A stretch of DNA of 64,000 bases. It comes from Thiohalocapsa marina (GTDB lineage: Bacteria; Pseudomonadota; Gammaproteobacteria; Chromatiales; Chromatiaceae). Of this stretch, positions 43,168 through 52,250 are shown piece after piece. The first letter of the stretch is position 1. Each line of letters starts with the position of its first letter. The notes beneath the pieces are model-generated. The model saw only the letters and a list, made by a program, of their open reading frames with translations, made no database searches and had not been told where the DNA came from. The translations under genes and the position numbers were made by a program. The stretch is from the NCBI RefSeq assembly GCF_008632335.1, contig NZ_VWXX01000006.1, forward strand, positions 115,366 to 179,365. The letters are read 5' to 3'.

Positions 43168-44036
43168 TGAGTCCCGGCCCCGTCCTTAGTCTCGGGAAAA
43201 CCATAGCCGAATAGCTCGATATCGAGCGCATAGCGTGCTGTGACGCTGGCTCGGCCGGGATCCGTATACATGTTATAAACAGTGGCTAACGCGGGGCGTA
43301 TATGCGATTTTTTTCTGCCTAGCCGTTGGGGCTCGAAGGGAATCCCAAGCCGTGAGCAGATTCGTTCCAGATCGGGTAGGAGAGATTCGAAGCGAATCAC
43401 ATCGGAGAGACAGTATTGCTTCCCAATCATGAATTTGTCGCGATCGATGGGCGGCTTGTCGTCAGCGAGCCAGACCTCGAAGGCCGCGCGCTCGGTGGCC
43501 AGATCGGCAATGGGCACTCGTCGACGATGCTTCTGATGGAAATAGGCCGAGATGGCCTTTTCGTAGGGATTCCGAATCGTAGCGAACCGAAAATAGCTGG
43601 ACCAAATGTCCTCGCCGATACCTTCGCGAATCTTTCTCGCTGGCATGTGCGCCAACCATCCGCTTTGCTCCAGACCTTTGCTGCCGCGTGCGCCGATAAT
43701 GCCGTGCTCCGAGATATAGGCTCGCTTGCCATTCCGTTCAGACGGGGCTTTGGGATCATCGGGCGCCATACAATATGGTTCGAAATAGCACTCCACCGAA
43801 GTCCCTGCGGTCTTTTTGGTCTTCATGAAGATGAATTGATAGCGGTGGCTGATCAACAACGTTTGGTTCCTCCGAGTGTCAAGTGCGATGTCCCGGTCCC
43901 CGGAGTCCACCTCCGGGAAACCGGCAAGGAACGATGGCTTCAGAGCACATCGCCCTCGTCTTCCGCAGCGGATCCTGCCTTCCTTGCAAAGGGGCATCGG
44001 GGCGACGATACGCCCTGTTGCAGGTCTGCGTAGCAT
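43164..44036 (-). CDS. Sulfotransferase family 2 protein
   Basis: The third sulfotransferase in a row. Core motifs are HRYQFIFMKTKKTAGTSVECYF (5'-PSB loop KTAGTS) and YFRFATIRNPYEKAISAYFHQ (3'-PB region), typical of family 2 enzymes acting on carbohydrates. The frame allows 290 residues, but its first 60-70 codons overlap the ABC-like gene and look non-native, so translation probably starts later (for example GTG near 43910). The exact start is undecided. Confidence 0.8.
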   Translation of the reverse strand: MLRRPATGRIVAPMPLCKEGRIRCGRRGRCALKPSFLAGFPEVDSGDRDIALDTRRNQTLLISHRYQFIFMKTKKTAGTSVECYFEPYCMAPDDPKAPSERNGKRAYISEHGIIGARGSKGLEQSGWLAHMPARKIREGIGEDIWSSYFRFATIRNPYEKAISAYFHQKHRRRVPIADLATERAAFEVWLADDKPPIDRDKFMIGKQYCLSDVIRFESLLPDLERICSRLGIPFEPQRLGRKKSHIRPALATVYNMYTDPGRASVTARYALDIELFGYGFPETKDGAGTQ

Positions 44037-45112
44037 TGCAGCAGCGGGTGGATGCGGCCAACGAACATGAACTGCCCCGCGAGTCGCTGCAGCAAGCCGA
44101 TTGCCTTGCGGAGCAGCAGCAGATAGGTGACGGCGGGCGCCAGGAGCGTGCTCAGACTGTTGTCCGGGTCCCCTGTAGTCAGCATCAGGAGCGGAAAGAC
44201 AACGAGCGCGACTGGGAAGAGATACTCGACTAGCATCGGCCCGCGCTTCATTTCGCGTCGGATGTGCAGCTTGCTTGCCATGAGGTCAGCGACCGGCCCT
44301 GTCCGGAGCATGGCCCGCACGCGACCGTCCCAGTGCTCGTTTCGATCGGGATCAGCGCGCTCGGCCTCGAGATCCTCGGCTAGTGCATTGATCTCCTCGC
44401 GTGCGCGAGCGGCCAGTGATTGGGTGTCGCTGATCGCCCCGGTCACTGATCCAAGTGAGCGGGCGTAGAGCAACGCGGCGAGCGCCGCACCGATCAGGAA
44501 GATCGCCGTGAATCCAGGACTCAACCACAACAGTACGCTCAAGAAGACCATCAGCTCCAACAGGTCGGAGAGACCGGTCGCCAGCTGGCGCATCAAAATA
44601 CCGCAGGCAAAGGCCACAGAGCCCAGGACATCGTGGACCGCCAGCCGTCGCTGCTTGCGGCGTTGCAGGCCCCCAGTCATTTCGAGTCCCCGTAGCGCGG
44701 CTGCGTTCGCGGTTCCACGCACCAGCCTCAATGCGAGTTGGTATCTAAGATAGTCGACCTGCAAGGCAGCGACCATGAGTAACACGATGAGACCAATCAG
44801 CAGCCAAAGTAAGGTAACATTGGCAGGCAACGACCAAGGCCCAAGCGCTAGATCCACGCCATCCTGCGTTGCGAAGCCGATCAGCGGCATGAGCGCCAGG
44901 TAACCCGCGGCGTTTAGAGCCGAGGCGAGGATACCGAGAAGGCCGATCTTCGTCAGCGTCTTGGTTTGCCTGGGAGCGAAGGTGCCCAGGACCAAGGTGA
45001 CGGGCAGGAGAAACTCGCGCAACCTGCTGATGCTTGGGTGGATGATGAGTTTCACGGTGGTCCGCAATGCATCGCATAATGGTCTGGCCAGCCCGGCTCT
45101 ATTGTACCCCAC
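43940..45112 (-). CDS. ABC-transporter-like transmembrane protein lacking an ATPase domain
   Basis: The 390-residue frame contains about six hydrophobic segments arranged as in an ABC exporter transmembrane domain: ITKIGLLGILASALNAAGYLALMPLIGFA-type TM1, a long helix with YLRYQLALRLVRGTANAAALRGLEM, and LLELMVFLSVLLWLSPGFTAIFLIG. It ends shortly after TM6 without Walker A, signature or Walker B motifs. No separate ATPase gene is near. It may be a half-transporter needing a distant ATPase, a non-transport scaffold, or a truncated MsbA-like gene. Start is 45112 or GTG 45055. Confidence 0.65.
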   Translation of the reverse strand: MGYNRAGLARPLCDALRTTVKLIIHPSISRLREFLLPVTLVLGTFAPRQTKTLTKIGLLGILASALNAAGYLALMPLIGFATQDGVDLALGPWSLPANVTLLWLLIGLIVLLMVAALQVDYLRYQLALRLVRGTANAAALRGLEMTGGLQRRKQRRLAVHDVLGSVAFACGILMRQLATGLSDLLELMVFLSVLLWLSPGFTAIFLIGAALAALLYARSLGSVTGAISDTQSLAARAREEINALAEDLEAERADPDRNEHWDGRVRAMLRTGPVADLMASKLHIRREMKRGPMLVEYLFPVALVVFPLLMLTTGDPDNSLSTLLAPAVTYLLLLRKAIGLLQRLAGQFMFVGRIHPLLQCYADLQQGVSSPRCPFARKAGSAAEDEGDVL

Positions 45113-45245
45113 TCAGCGATCTGTCCTGGCCTGCTGCCGCGTGCTGGAAGGCTTACCCGTTGAGTTGCGCGCTTGGATTGGGTGCCTGAGAACCGGTCTT
45201 CGGCAGTTCACGGCACGTTGCAATCGATCGAAGATGATGTGAATT

Positions 45246-46706
45246 ATGGGGTTAAATGGCCATCGCGCTACCGAACCTGGCCTCTGGAAGCGGCCCCCGA
45301 CCTTTCCCGCTCAGGATCCTTGCTGGACAGCAGCGTTGAGACGAGTCCGACGACTCGTAGATTCGTGTCGGTTCGAGCGCGTTTACGCACCGATCGAGTT
45401 CGTCGCTCTCTTGGGTGAGTCGGCTTCCTGTGCTGTCGAGACTTATCTCGAGCTGCCGCGTGACGGCGACCTGCTGCTGATACATAAGGGCCAGACTGAG
45501 CACTGGTCGCTGCAGTCCCTGCAGCAGCTTGGCCAGTTCAGCTGTCTCTGGGCGAATTCGGTATTCGCGCTCTATGCGCATCGGAGCCGGCGACGCTGGT
45601 CGGACTGGCCGATCGCGCGTCACGTCCCGCGCCGGGGGTCTCTGGAGCGGCTTCCGGTAAAGCGTCCGGGGACGCCAGAGGTCTTGCTGATCAGCGCCGG
45701 GAATATGGGGAACCTTGGTGATGATGCCGTCACCACCTGCGCGGCGCGCATCATTGGCGCCGCTGCTGGCGCTGCCCACATCGTGCGGCGTGGACCGCCG
45801 ATCATGCGCGCCGACGTCGCACGGGCGTCATGCGTGGTGCTCGGCGGTGGCGGTCTGCTTTATGATGCCTGTCCCCACAACCTCCAGAACTACGCGCTGC
45901 CCCTGCTAATGGCCGCCGAGCTGCATCGACCCGCGGTCTGTCTGGGAATCGGCACCCAAGGCGTTCGCACCGATCTCGGTCGGCGTTTGCTCGCCCATGC
46001 GCTGAGCAACTGCCGCTGGGTCTCCGTGCGAGATCCCGGGGATGCAGATCGATTGCGAGATATCGCCCCAGACGCCAAGCTGTCCGTCGACCAGGACCTC
46101 GCGTTTCACCTTGGGACCGTCGCTGTCCGGACGGGCAGCATCAACCCCGAGTATCCACGTATTGGCGTGTCCTGGGTATCTCCGGAGCCAATGCTTGCAA
46201 AGGACAACATGCGAAAATATCAACGCGCGATCGACGAGACGGCCGACCTCGCTCCCCCTGGGGCGTCCATTGAGCTAGTCGTTCAAAGCCGTGACGATTT
46301 GTCGATGTATCAAAGATGGCAAAATCATAAGGGCCTACGGATCAGGACCTTCAAGGGCCAGGCCATAGAAGCGGTTCTGGAATACTATGCTTGCTTGGAC
46401 TTGGTTCTTACCTCACGTTATCACGGATTTATTTTTGCGCTTTTGACGGGGCGCCCCGTGATCTGCACTGGCAGTTCGCAGGGAAAGATCGCTAGACTCA
46501 TTAAATATGCGGTACCGAGCGCCGAGCCCTGCTTTATTGCCTTAGCAGAATTCGACAGCTCGGTCTTACATGAAAGATTGATAAGATACATGAATGACCC
46601 ACATGCCTTGATGCCAAAGGCCAGTGAGGTCATAGCTTGTGTCGAGCGAGCCAGGGCTCTCGATCAGCGCCTTGCATATGAATGTGGAAAAATCAGCGGG
46701 CAATAG
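45246..46706 (+). CDS. Polysaccharide pyruvyl transferase family protein (1)
   Basis: A 486-residue CsaB/WcaK-like enzyme expected to add a pyruvyl ketal from PEP to a sugar. The N-terminal about 130 residues are unassigned. The family domain follows: VLLISAGNMGNLGDDAVT (G-N-x-GD), CVVLGGGGLLYDA, VCLGIGTQGVRTDLGRR and near the C-terminus LVLTSRYHGFIFALLTGRPVI (H-rich R-Y-H-G motif). It is divergent from the sulfotransferase/ABC-like operon. From about here the DNA becomes more A+T rich. Confidence 0.85.
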   Translation: MGLNGHRATEPGLWKRPPTFPAQDPCWTAALRRVRRLVDSCRFERVYAPIEFVALLGESASCAVETYLELPRDGDLLLIHKGQTEHWSLQSLQQLGQFSCLWANSVFALYAHRSRRRWSDWPIARHVPRRGSLERLPVKRPGTPEVLLISAGNMGNLGDDAVTTCAARIIGAAAGAAHIVRRGPPIMRADVARASCVVLGGGGLLYDACPHNLQNYALPLLMAAELHRPAVCLGIGTQGVRTDLGRRLLAHALSNCRWVSVRDPGDADRLRDIAPDAKLSVDQDLAFHLGTVAVRTGSINPEYPRIGVSWVSPEPMLAKDNMRKYQRAIDETADLAPPGASIELVVQSRDDLSMYQRWQNHKGLRIRTFKGQAIEAVLEYYACLDLVLTSRYHGFIFALLTGRPVICTGSSQGKIARLIKYAVPSAEPCFIALAEFDSSVLHERLIRYMNDPHALMPKASEVIACVERARALDQRLAYECGKISGQ

Positions 46707-46761
46707 GTCGAACAATTCACGGCTGTCGTGACCTGCCACCTCTGTTACGGTGCTAGATTAG

Positions 46762-48036
46762 ATGCAACAAGGCCGTATACTCTGCTTGACGTCGAACTTC
46801 CCGCGTTGGTCTGGAGATTCTACAACTCCGTTCGTCCTCCATCTCGCCCAAGACCTGCAGGCATTCGGCTGGCAAGTGGACGTGCTTGCGCCGCACGCAT
46901 CTGGTGCAAAACGGTCCGAAGTCATTGACGGCGTACGCATCGATCGCTTTCGTTATCTCTGGCCGGAGCATCAACAAACCGTCTGTTATCAGGGCGGTGC
47001 ATTGGTCCAGCTGCGCAACAATCCCCTCAACAAGCTTAAATTGCCAGCCCTGATTGCTGCGGAGATGCTCGCAACCGTCCGTCGACTCCGTCTGGGTCAC
47101 TATGACCTAATGCACTCACATTGGATTCTGCCGCAAGGCTTTACCGGGATGGTAGCACGGCGCGCGCATTCTCTCCCGCACGTAGTGACCGTGCATGGCG
47201 GGGATATCTTTGGTCTAAAAGGCAGATTCATGGAGTGGTTCAAGCGGGCACCCCTGCATGATGCTGATGCGGTCACTGTCAACAGTTCCGTTACCGAGCA
47301 GGCGGTCAATCGCGTCGCCCCTGGCGTTAGGCTTTTAGAGCGTATCCCGATGGGTGTTTCCATTTCTCCACTGGACGAACGCCAGATAGCCCTCGCGGCC
47401 CAGTTGCGCGAGCGTTACAGGTCCAGCACTGGACCGCTTCTATTATTCACCGGGCGCATTGTAGGTGAAAAGGGCGTCGAAGACCTGTTGCTTGCGACCA
47501 ACCTTCTGCGACGAAGTTTGCCAAACGTCCGTACGCTCATTGTCGGTGACGGGCCAGATCGCCCGGCGCTGGAACAACTCGCCCAGAGTCTAGGCGACGC
47601 TGATATCATAAATTTCAGCGGTTGGGTCGCACCCCACGACATTCCGGCTTATCTTCGAGCGGCGGACATCTTCATTGGCCCTTCACGCACCGCTGCCGAT
47701 GGCTGGATCGAAGCTCAGGGACTTGCGATCCTGGAAGCGATGGCCGCGAGGACCCCTGTGATTGCCTCACGTTCGGGTGGCATTATCGATACCGTACAAC
47801 ATGAGGAAACTGGGATCTTAGTCGATGAGCGTGCCCCGGAACAGATAGCCGCCGCCATCGAACGCATCGTCCACAATGGCAATCTACGACGGAAGATCAC
47901 CGAGAATGCGGCCCGCTGTGCGCAATCGCGCTTTTCTCGCGACAGCTCGGCCAAGGCCTTCTCCGCCCTGTTTGCGCAGCTTGTCCCACATTGTAAATCA
48001 GGTTCGCCGGAGCCCACGCATAGACGACTTAAGTGA
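46762..48036 (+). CDS. Glycosyltransferase family 4
   Basis: A 424-residue GT-B enzyme. The acceptor domain has LTSNFPRWSGDSTTPFV and the YDLMHSHWILPQGF segment; the donor domain has LLLFTGRIVGEKGVEDLLLA, GDGPDRPALEQLA and the Ex7E-type stretch IGPSRTAADGWIEAQGLAILEAMAARTPVIAS. It is a paralogue of the GT4 at 57636 (HAHWLFPQG, THGGDL), so the two may use related acceptors. The sugar is unknown. Confidence 0.9.
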   Translation: MQQGRILCLTSNFPRWSGDSTTPFVLHLAQDLQAFGWQVDVLAPHASGAKRSEVIDGVRIDRFRYLWPEHQQTVCYQGGALVQLRNNPLNKLKLPALIAAEMLATVRRLRLGHYDLMHSHWILPQGFTGMVARRAHSLPHVVTVHGGDIFGLKGRFMEWFKRAPLHDADAVTVNSSVTEQAVNRVAPGVRLLERIPMGVSISPLDERQIALAAQLRERYRSSTGPLLLFTGRIVGEKGVEDLLLATNLLRRSLPNVRTLIVGDGPDRPALEQLAQSLGDADIINFSGWVAPHDIPAYLRAADIFIGPSRTAADGWIEAQGLAILEAMAARTPVIASRSGGIIDTVQHEETGILVDERAPEQIAAAIERIVHNGNLRRKITENAARCAQSRFSRDSSAKAFSALFAQLVPHCKSGSPEPTHRRLK

Positions 48037-48054
48037 CGAAGTTCGGGGCAGCAT

Positions 48055-49203
48055 GTGATTCATGGCACAAAACGTACAATCGGACGACTCCGTCGTCTGC
48101 AATCGTTCCTGGCTTACACCCGCTTTCAGCTTCCTAGAGAGCTACCAGAAGCGATCACTCGCCAACGTTTCAGCTGGCTGGACGAACAGCTAGACACGGA
48201 TTTTGCCCATTTTCGTAACCAAAGCAACCGCCAGGTCCTCGACAACTGCTGGCCGGCTGCGCAGAAGACGTCCCGAGCGTATCTACGTTTCACAGTGAAG
48301 CGTGGCGCACTTTACGTCAATGCCACCAAGGCTGCACGAATGCGCGCTTCCTCGCGATCTCGCGTGCTGACGATGTTAATGCGCGCTATTCATCGCTCGA
48401 GCCTGTTGCCAGAAGGACTCGACATGATCATTCTCCTCGAGGATGGTTACGAACCAGACGAAGACCTTGGTCTACATGCCCCCATTTGTGCTTTTAACTA
48501 CAACGCCAGCCTGGACCGCCGCGCTATTCTCATACCAGACCCTGTCACACTGCTCTATTGGCGACCCCTGCATCAAGCGATTCAATCGGCGAACGGGCGA
48601 TCGCGGTGGGAGATGAAAGCCCCGCGGGCTTTCTGGCGCGGAAGTACCACCGGTGCTGTACTCACCGAGGCCAACTTCGCGTCACTACCCCGCGCCCAAC
48701 TGGTTGCGCTTTCTCAGCTTGACGCACGCATCGATGCAGCGTTTACCAACCTCACTCAAGGAGATGAGGCGGCCTATCGCGCGTTGCGCCGCACCTATCG
48801 ACTTAGCCCCTGGATCAGCCCGGAAGATCACGTCCGCTATCGATACCTCGTGTGCGCGGATGGAAACTCTTCGACATGGCCCGGACTTCTCTGGCGACTG
48901 GCGACTAACTCTTTGGTGATCAAGCAGCGCAGCGACAACATCCAATGGTTCTATCGTGCCTTGCAGCCAGGCGTTCATTATGTCGAGGTTGATCGTCAGT
49001 TTCGTAACCTGCCTCAAGTTCTCGATAAGTTGTACGACGAGGAGACACCCGTTAGGCAGATCATAAAGAATGCCAACAAGTTCGTGGAAGAAAACATGCA
49101 GATGTCGGATCTCTGTGCGCAGATGTATTGGACCATTCAACGTTACGCCCGCGAGATACAGAAGCTCGATTTACCCGATAAGCGGCGGGGTGAGCGTCCT
49201 TGA
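48055..49203 (+). CDS. GT90-family (CAP10/POGLUT-like) glycosyltransferase
   Basis: A 382-residue protein matching the CAP10/protein O-glucosyltransferase family. Diagnostic parts are AFWRGSTTG, YRYLVCADGNSSTWPGLLWRLATNSLVIKQ and QWFYRALQPGVHYVEV. The family is best known from eukaryotic protein O-glucosyltransferases and cryptococcal capsule xylosyltransferase; bacterial members occur in LPS and capsule clusters. GTG start at 48055, 18 bp after the preceding gene; its stop overlaps the next gene's TTG start. No signal or membrane segment, so it should act in the cytoplasm. Confidence 0.85.
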   Translation: MIHGTKRTIGRLRRLQSFLAYTRFQLPRELPEAITRQRFSWLDEQLDTDFAHFRNQSNRQVLDNCWPAAQKTSRAYLRFTVKRGALYVNATKAARMRASSRSRVLTMLMRAIHRSSLLPEGLDMIILLEDGYEPDEDLGLHAPICAFNYNASLDRRAILIPDPVTLLYWRPLHQAIQSANGRSRWEMKAPRAFWRGSTTGAVLTEANFASLPRAQLVALSQLDARIDAAFTNLTQGDEAAYRALRRTYRLSPWISPEDHVRYRYLVCADGNSSTWPGLLWRLATNSLVIKQRSDNIQWFYRALQPGVHYVEVDRQFRNLPQVLDKLYDEETPVRQIIKNANKFVEENMQMSDLCAQMYWTIQRYAREIQKLDLPDKRRGERP

Positions 49204-50219
49204 AAATCTGGCTACCCTATGTTCATGCGGGAACAGGTGCGGACGTGTATACGCTCTCCCTCGCAGAAGCACTGGAGCAGCTCGGTCTGAGTGTCGTGGC
49301 TTCGCCGTATCGGCATCAATGGCAATACTTTCCATGGCGCCTACGTCTTGCAAGGATCCCCGAGAAAACGGACCTCATCGTGGCGAACAGTTGGAACGCA
49401 TTCGCGTTCACTGGGCGAGGTAAGCCAGTGATTGCTGTTGAGCACCATACCATAGTCGACTCGGAAAACGCCTCTTACACAAATATCCTGCAGGACATCT
49501 TCCATAAAATCTTCGTCAAGTTTTTCCTGTGTCGATCGAACGACACTGTCTCTCGCGTGGTGGCTGTAAGCCAGTACACCGCAAGCACCTGGCATCGCAG
49601 TATCGGAGGCGAAGAGCCGATCGTTATCTATAATGGCGTCGACACTGACTACTTCTCGCCAGAACCCGGGCATGCCCTCAACGCCAAAAATGATAAGTTC
49701 CGACTGCTGTTTGTAGGAAAGCCTTGCCGTCGGAAAGGGGTTGACTTATTACCTGAGATCATGTCGTGTCTAGGCCCGGACTTCGAGCTTCGTTGTGTCG
49801 GATCTCACGCACTGCCCCGGCGTCTTCGAGAGCACCCTCGTATCCGTCATCTCGGTCGGCTCAGCTTAGACGGTCTCAGGTCGGAATACCGGCGCGCCCA
49901 GCTATTACTCGCGCCGAGCCTACTGGAAGGCTTTGGCCTTGCAGCGGCCGAAGCCATGAGTTGTGGAACACCAGTTGTCGCGAGCAACGCGCATGCGTTC
50001 CGCGAACTGATTCGGCACGATCAAACAGGCGCGCTTTGCATGATGGACAGCGTAGAAGACTTCGTGCGTCAGATTAAGAGACTCGCCACAGACCCTGAGC
50101 GGCTCGATCGCCTCTCGCTCATGAGTCGCGCGCGGGCTGTTCAAAATTTCTCTCGTCGGCGAATGGCATACGAATACCTCAGACTTTTTCAGAACGCCTT
50201 GTCAAGACCCGCTGCATAA
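49200..50219 (+). CDS. Glycosyltransferase family 4
   Basis: A 339-residue GT-B protein. The N-terminus KIWLPYVHAGTGADVYTLSLAEAL is an acceptor-domain start; the donor side has RLLFVGKPCRRKGVDLLPEIM and LLAPSLLEGFGLAAAEAMSCGTPVVAS with both Glu residues of the Ex7E motif. The start is TTG at 49200, overlapping the GT90 stop (TTGA). Donor and linkage are unknown. Confidence 0.88.
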   Translation: MKIWLPYVHAGTGADVYTLSLAEALEQLGLSVVASPYRHQWQYFPWRLRLARIPEKTDLIVANSWNAFAFTGRGKPVIAVEHHTIVDSENASYTNILQDIFHKIFVKFFLCRSNDTVSRVVAVSQYTASTWHRSIGGEEPIVIYNGVDTDYFSPEPGHALNAKNDKFRLLFVGKPCRRKGVDLLPEIMSCLGPDFELRCVGSHALPRRLREHPRIRHLGRLSLDGLRSEYRRAQLLLAPSLLEGFGLAAAEAMSCGTPVVASNAHAFRELIRHDQTGALCMMDSVEDFVRQIKRLATDPERLDRLSLMSRARAVQNFSRRRMAYEYLRLFQNALSRPAA

Positions 50220-50304
50220 AATGGCGGGCCTAGGCCAATAATCTCATTCAATCAATTGCTGCTGAAGCTAAGTAGCTCCATAAGACGACCGAGAATAGCA
50301 ACGC

Positions 50305-51435
50305 ATGAATTTCAGAGGTAATCTTAGGATCGGTCTCGATGGGCGTCCACTGACGCAGCGGCGTAGCGGAATTGGTCGATACGTCTTTGAACTGAGCAAG
50401 GTATTGCATGAGGAGCTGCCGGATGCGGAGTTCTTTGCTTTTGGACGCTCAGAAATGACGACTCCGGTGCAAAGCTCGCGATGGCATTGTCTCGAGGAAA
50501 AATCGCGATTGTCCTCGAAACTCCCCGGGCAGTTCTGGATTCGTTGGCGAGTGCCACAGTTGATGAGGCAACTCGAGCTTGATGTTTTCTGGGGTTCCGC
50601 AGGTATCCTACCAGCCCGCACCTACTCCACGAGCACATTGCTCACGATCCACGATTTCAACGTTATCGTGGCGCCGAAAACGATGCCGATGATTAACTGG
50701 GCGGCATCCAGATTGTTTCAGCGCAAGGATATATTGTCAGCCGATGCCTTAGCCACAAATTCGTTTGGTACGGCTACACGGCTCGGTCAATACTACAGCA
50801 AGAACGCTGTTGCAGTGGTTCCGCCCGCGGTTTCAGAACCGTTCTTGGCTTGGGAACGGGAGCCTGCTTGCTCTTTGCTAGAGCAGTATGGACTCGCCGC
50901 CGGAAAATATTGGCTTATGGTCTCTAATCTTGAGCCACGCAAGAATATCGAAACAGCTGTTCAGGCGTTTCTAGCCATGAAGCGCGCCGGCGAGATTGAC
51001 GGTGTCAAGCTTGCAATATGCAGTGCTTCGGGATGGAAAAATCGAGGGTTGATCCGACTGCTCAACGATTCTCGAGCACTCGGTGTGACTCAGCTGAGTT
51101 ACGTTCCTGATGAGCATCTTTACACCCTGTTACGAGGCGCGAAGCTTTTTCTTTTTCCCTCTATCTACGAAGGATACGGTATGCCGGTGCTTGAAGCACT
51201 CGCATGCGAAACGCCGGTAGTCACCACAGATCTTCCCGAATTAAGAGAAGCTTCTTTCGGACTAGCGAACTACGTTTCCCCGACCATCCAGGGTGTAATC
51301 CTTGGGGTACGCGCGGCCATGGAGCGGCCCCGGCCGACGTTAAGAGGTGTGCCTGAAGTGCCCACGTGGAAAAACAGCGGAAGACTATTGGCAGGCGTAA
51401 TCTCAGACATGGCTCGGAAGAGATCAGATGCGTAA
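50305..51435 (+). CDS. Glycosyltransferase family 4 (mannosyltransferase-like)
   Basis: A 376-residue GT4 enzyme beginning LRIGLDGRPLTQRRSGIGRYVFEL, the typical start of bacterial O-chain mannosyltransferases. It has WLMVSNLEPRKNIETAVQAF and LFPSIYEGYGMPVLEALACETPVVTTD (Ex7E). Its closest resemblance inside the window is to the first gene of the island at 39514. It is separated from the previous gene by 85 bp and its stop overlaps the methyltransferase start. Confidence 0.88.
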   Translation: MNFRGNLRIGLDGRPLTQRRSGIGRYVFELSKVLHEELPDAEFFAFGRSEMTTPVQSSRWHCLEEKSRLSSKLPGQFWIRWRVPQLMRQLELDVFWGSAGILPARTYSTSTLLTIHDFNVIVAPKTMPMINWAASRLFQRKDILSADALATNSFGTATRLGQYYSKNAVAVVPPAVSEPFLAWEREPACSLLEQYGLAAGKYWLMVSNLEPRKNIETAVQAFLAMKRAGEIDGVKLAICSASGWKNRGLIRLLNDSRALGVTQLSYVPDEHLYTLLRGAKLFLFPSIYEGYGMPVLEALACETPVVTTDLPELREASFGLANYVSPTIQGVILGVRAAMERPRPTLRGVPEVPTWKNSGRLLAGVISDMARKRSDA

Positions 51436-52237
51436 ATCGCTACAGTATTGGATCGAGAGACGGCAGTGGGAAGGCCTGGCCGAGATCGACGCGCTCGGTT
51501 CAATCTTGAATGACCCCTCGCTCCAAGACGGGGGTTGGGAGCTAGGCTCATTCCTTGCAACCGGCACACGCGAGATTGCGAGTTTGTTGGCACTGCTTGA
51601 GTCGATAAATGCATCACCACCGGACTGGGATTCCGCGCTTGACTTCGGATGTGGTGTCGGCCGCCTGACGCGGGCATTGGCGTTTCGGTTTGCCTACGTG
51701 ACGGGGGTGGATGCGAGCGCGACCATGCTTTGCAAAGCCCGTTCTATTAACGGTGACTTGACGAATGTCGAGTTTATTACTAACACCTCGAGTGGGCTCG
51801 AGAACGTCACCAATAGCGCTTACTCAATTGTGGTTTCTTCCATCGTGCTACAGCATATTCCACCACCTCATGCGGAGCGCTTCATCTCGGAATTTTTTCG
51901 GGTTCTGAAGCCAGGCGGAATTGCTGCATTTCAAATCCCGGTTGAAGATTTACGTCAAGTCTCGCTTTTGAGGCGTATTCTATGGAAGATTCGTCCTAGG
52001 GCTTTGCTTGCCTTGCTAGGGGTAGGGAAGGAATTCAGTTTCTCAATGCATACGGTTCCGGAAGATCGAATACGTGAGATCATTGAGCGGGCGGGAGCTG
52101 ATGTATGCGCGGTACTAAGTACGAATCATACGAACAGCGACTTTAACGGAGCCATCGAAATAGTCGAAAAAGGAGGCCATAATGGTGGCCTTGCGAGCCG
52201 GCTTTTTGTGGTGAGAAAGCCACTGACGTGGGCTTGA
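51428..52237 (+). CDS. Class I SAM-dependent methyltransferase
   Basis: A 269-residue methyltransferase. Motif I is SALDFGCGVGRLTRALAFRF at about residues 73-92, followed by VTGVDASATMLCKAR (motif II acidic), and IVVSSIVLQHIPPPHAERFISEFFRVLKPGG (motifs IV-VI). It probably methylates a sugar or lipid intermediate of the glycan; the target is not readable from sequence. The ATG lies in the last codons of the preceding GT4. Confidence 0.88.
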   Translation: MRKSLQYWIERRQWEGLAEIDALGSILNDPSLQDGGWELGSFLATGTREIASLLALLESINASPPDWDSALDFGCGVGRLTRALAFRFAYVTGVDASATMLCKARSINGDLTNVEFITNTSSGLENVTNSAYSIVVSSIVLQHIPPPHAERFISEFFRVLKPGGIAAFQIPVEDLRQVSLLRRILWKIRPRALLALLGVGKEFSFSMHTVPEDRIREIIERAGADVCAVLSTNHTNSDFNGAIEIVEKGGHNGGLASRLFVVRKPLTWA

Positions 52238-52250
52238 TTTGGTTAGCAAT

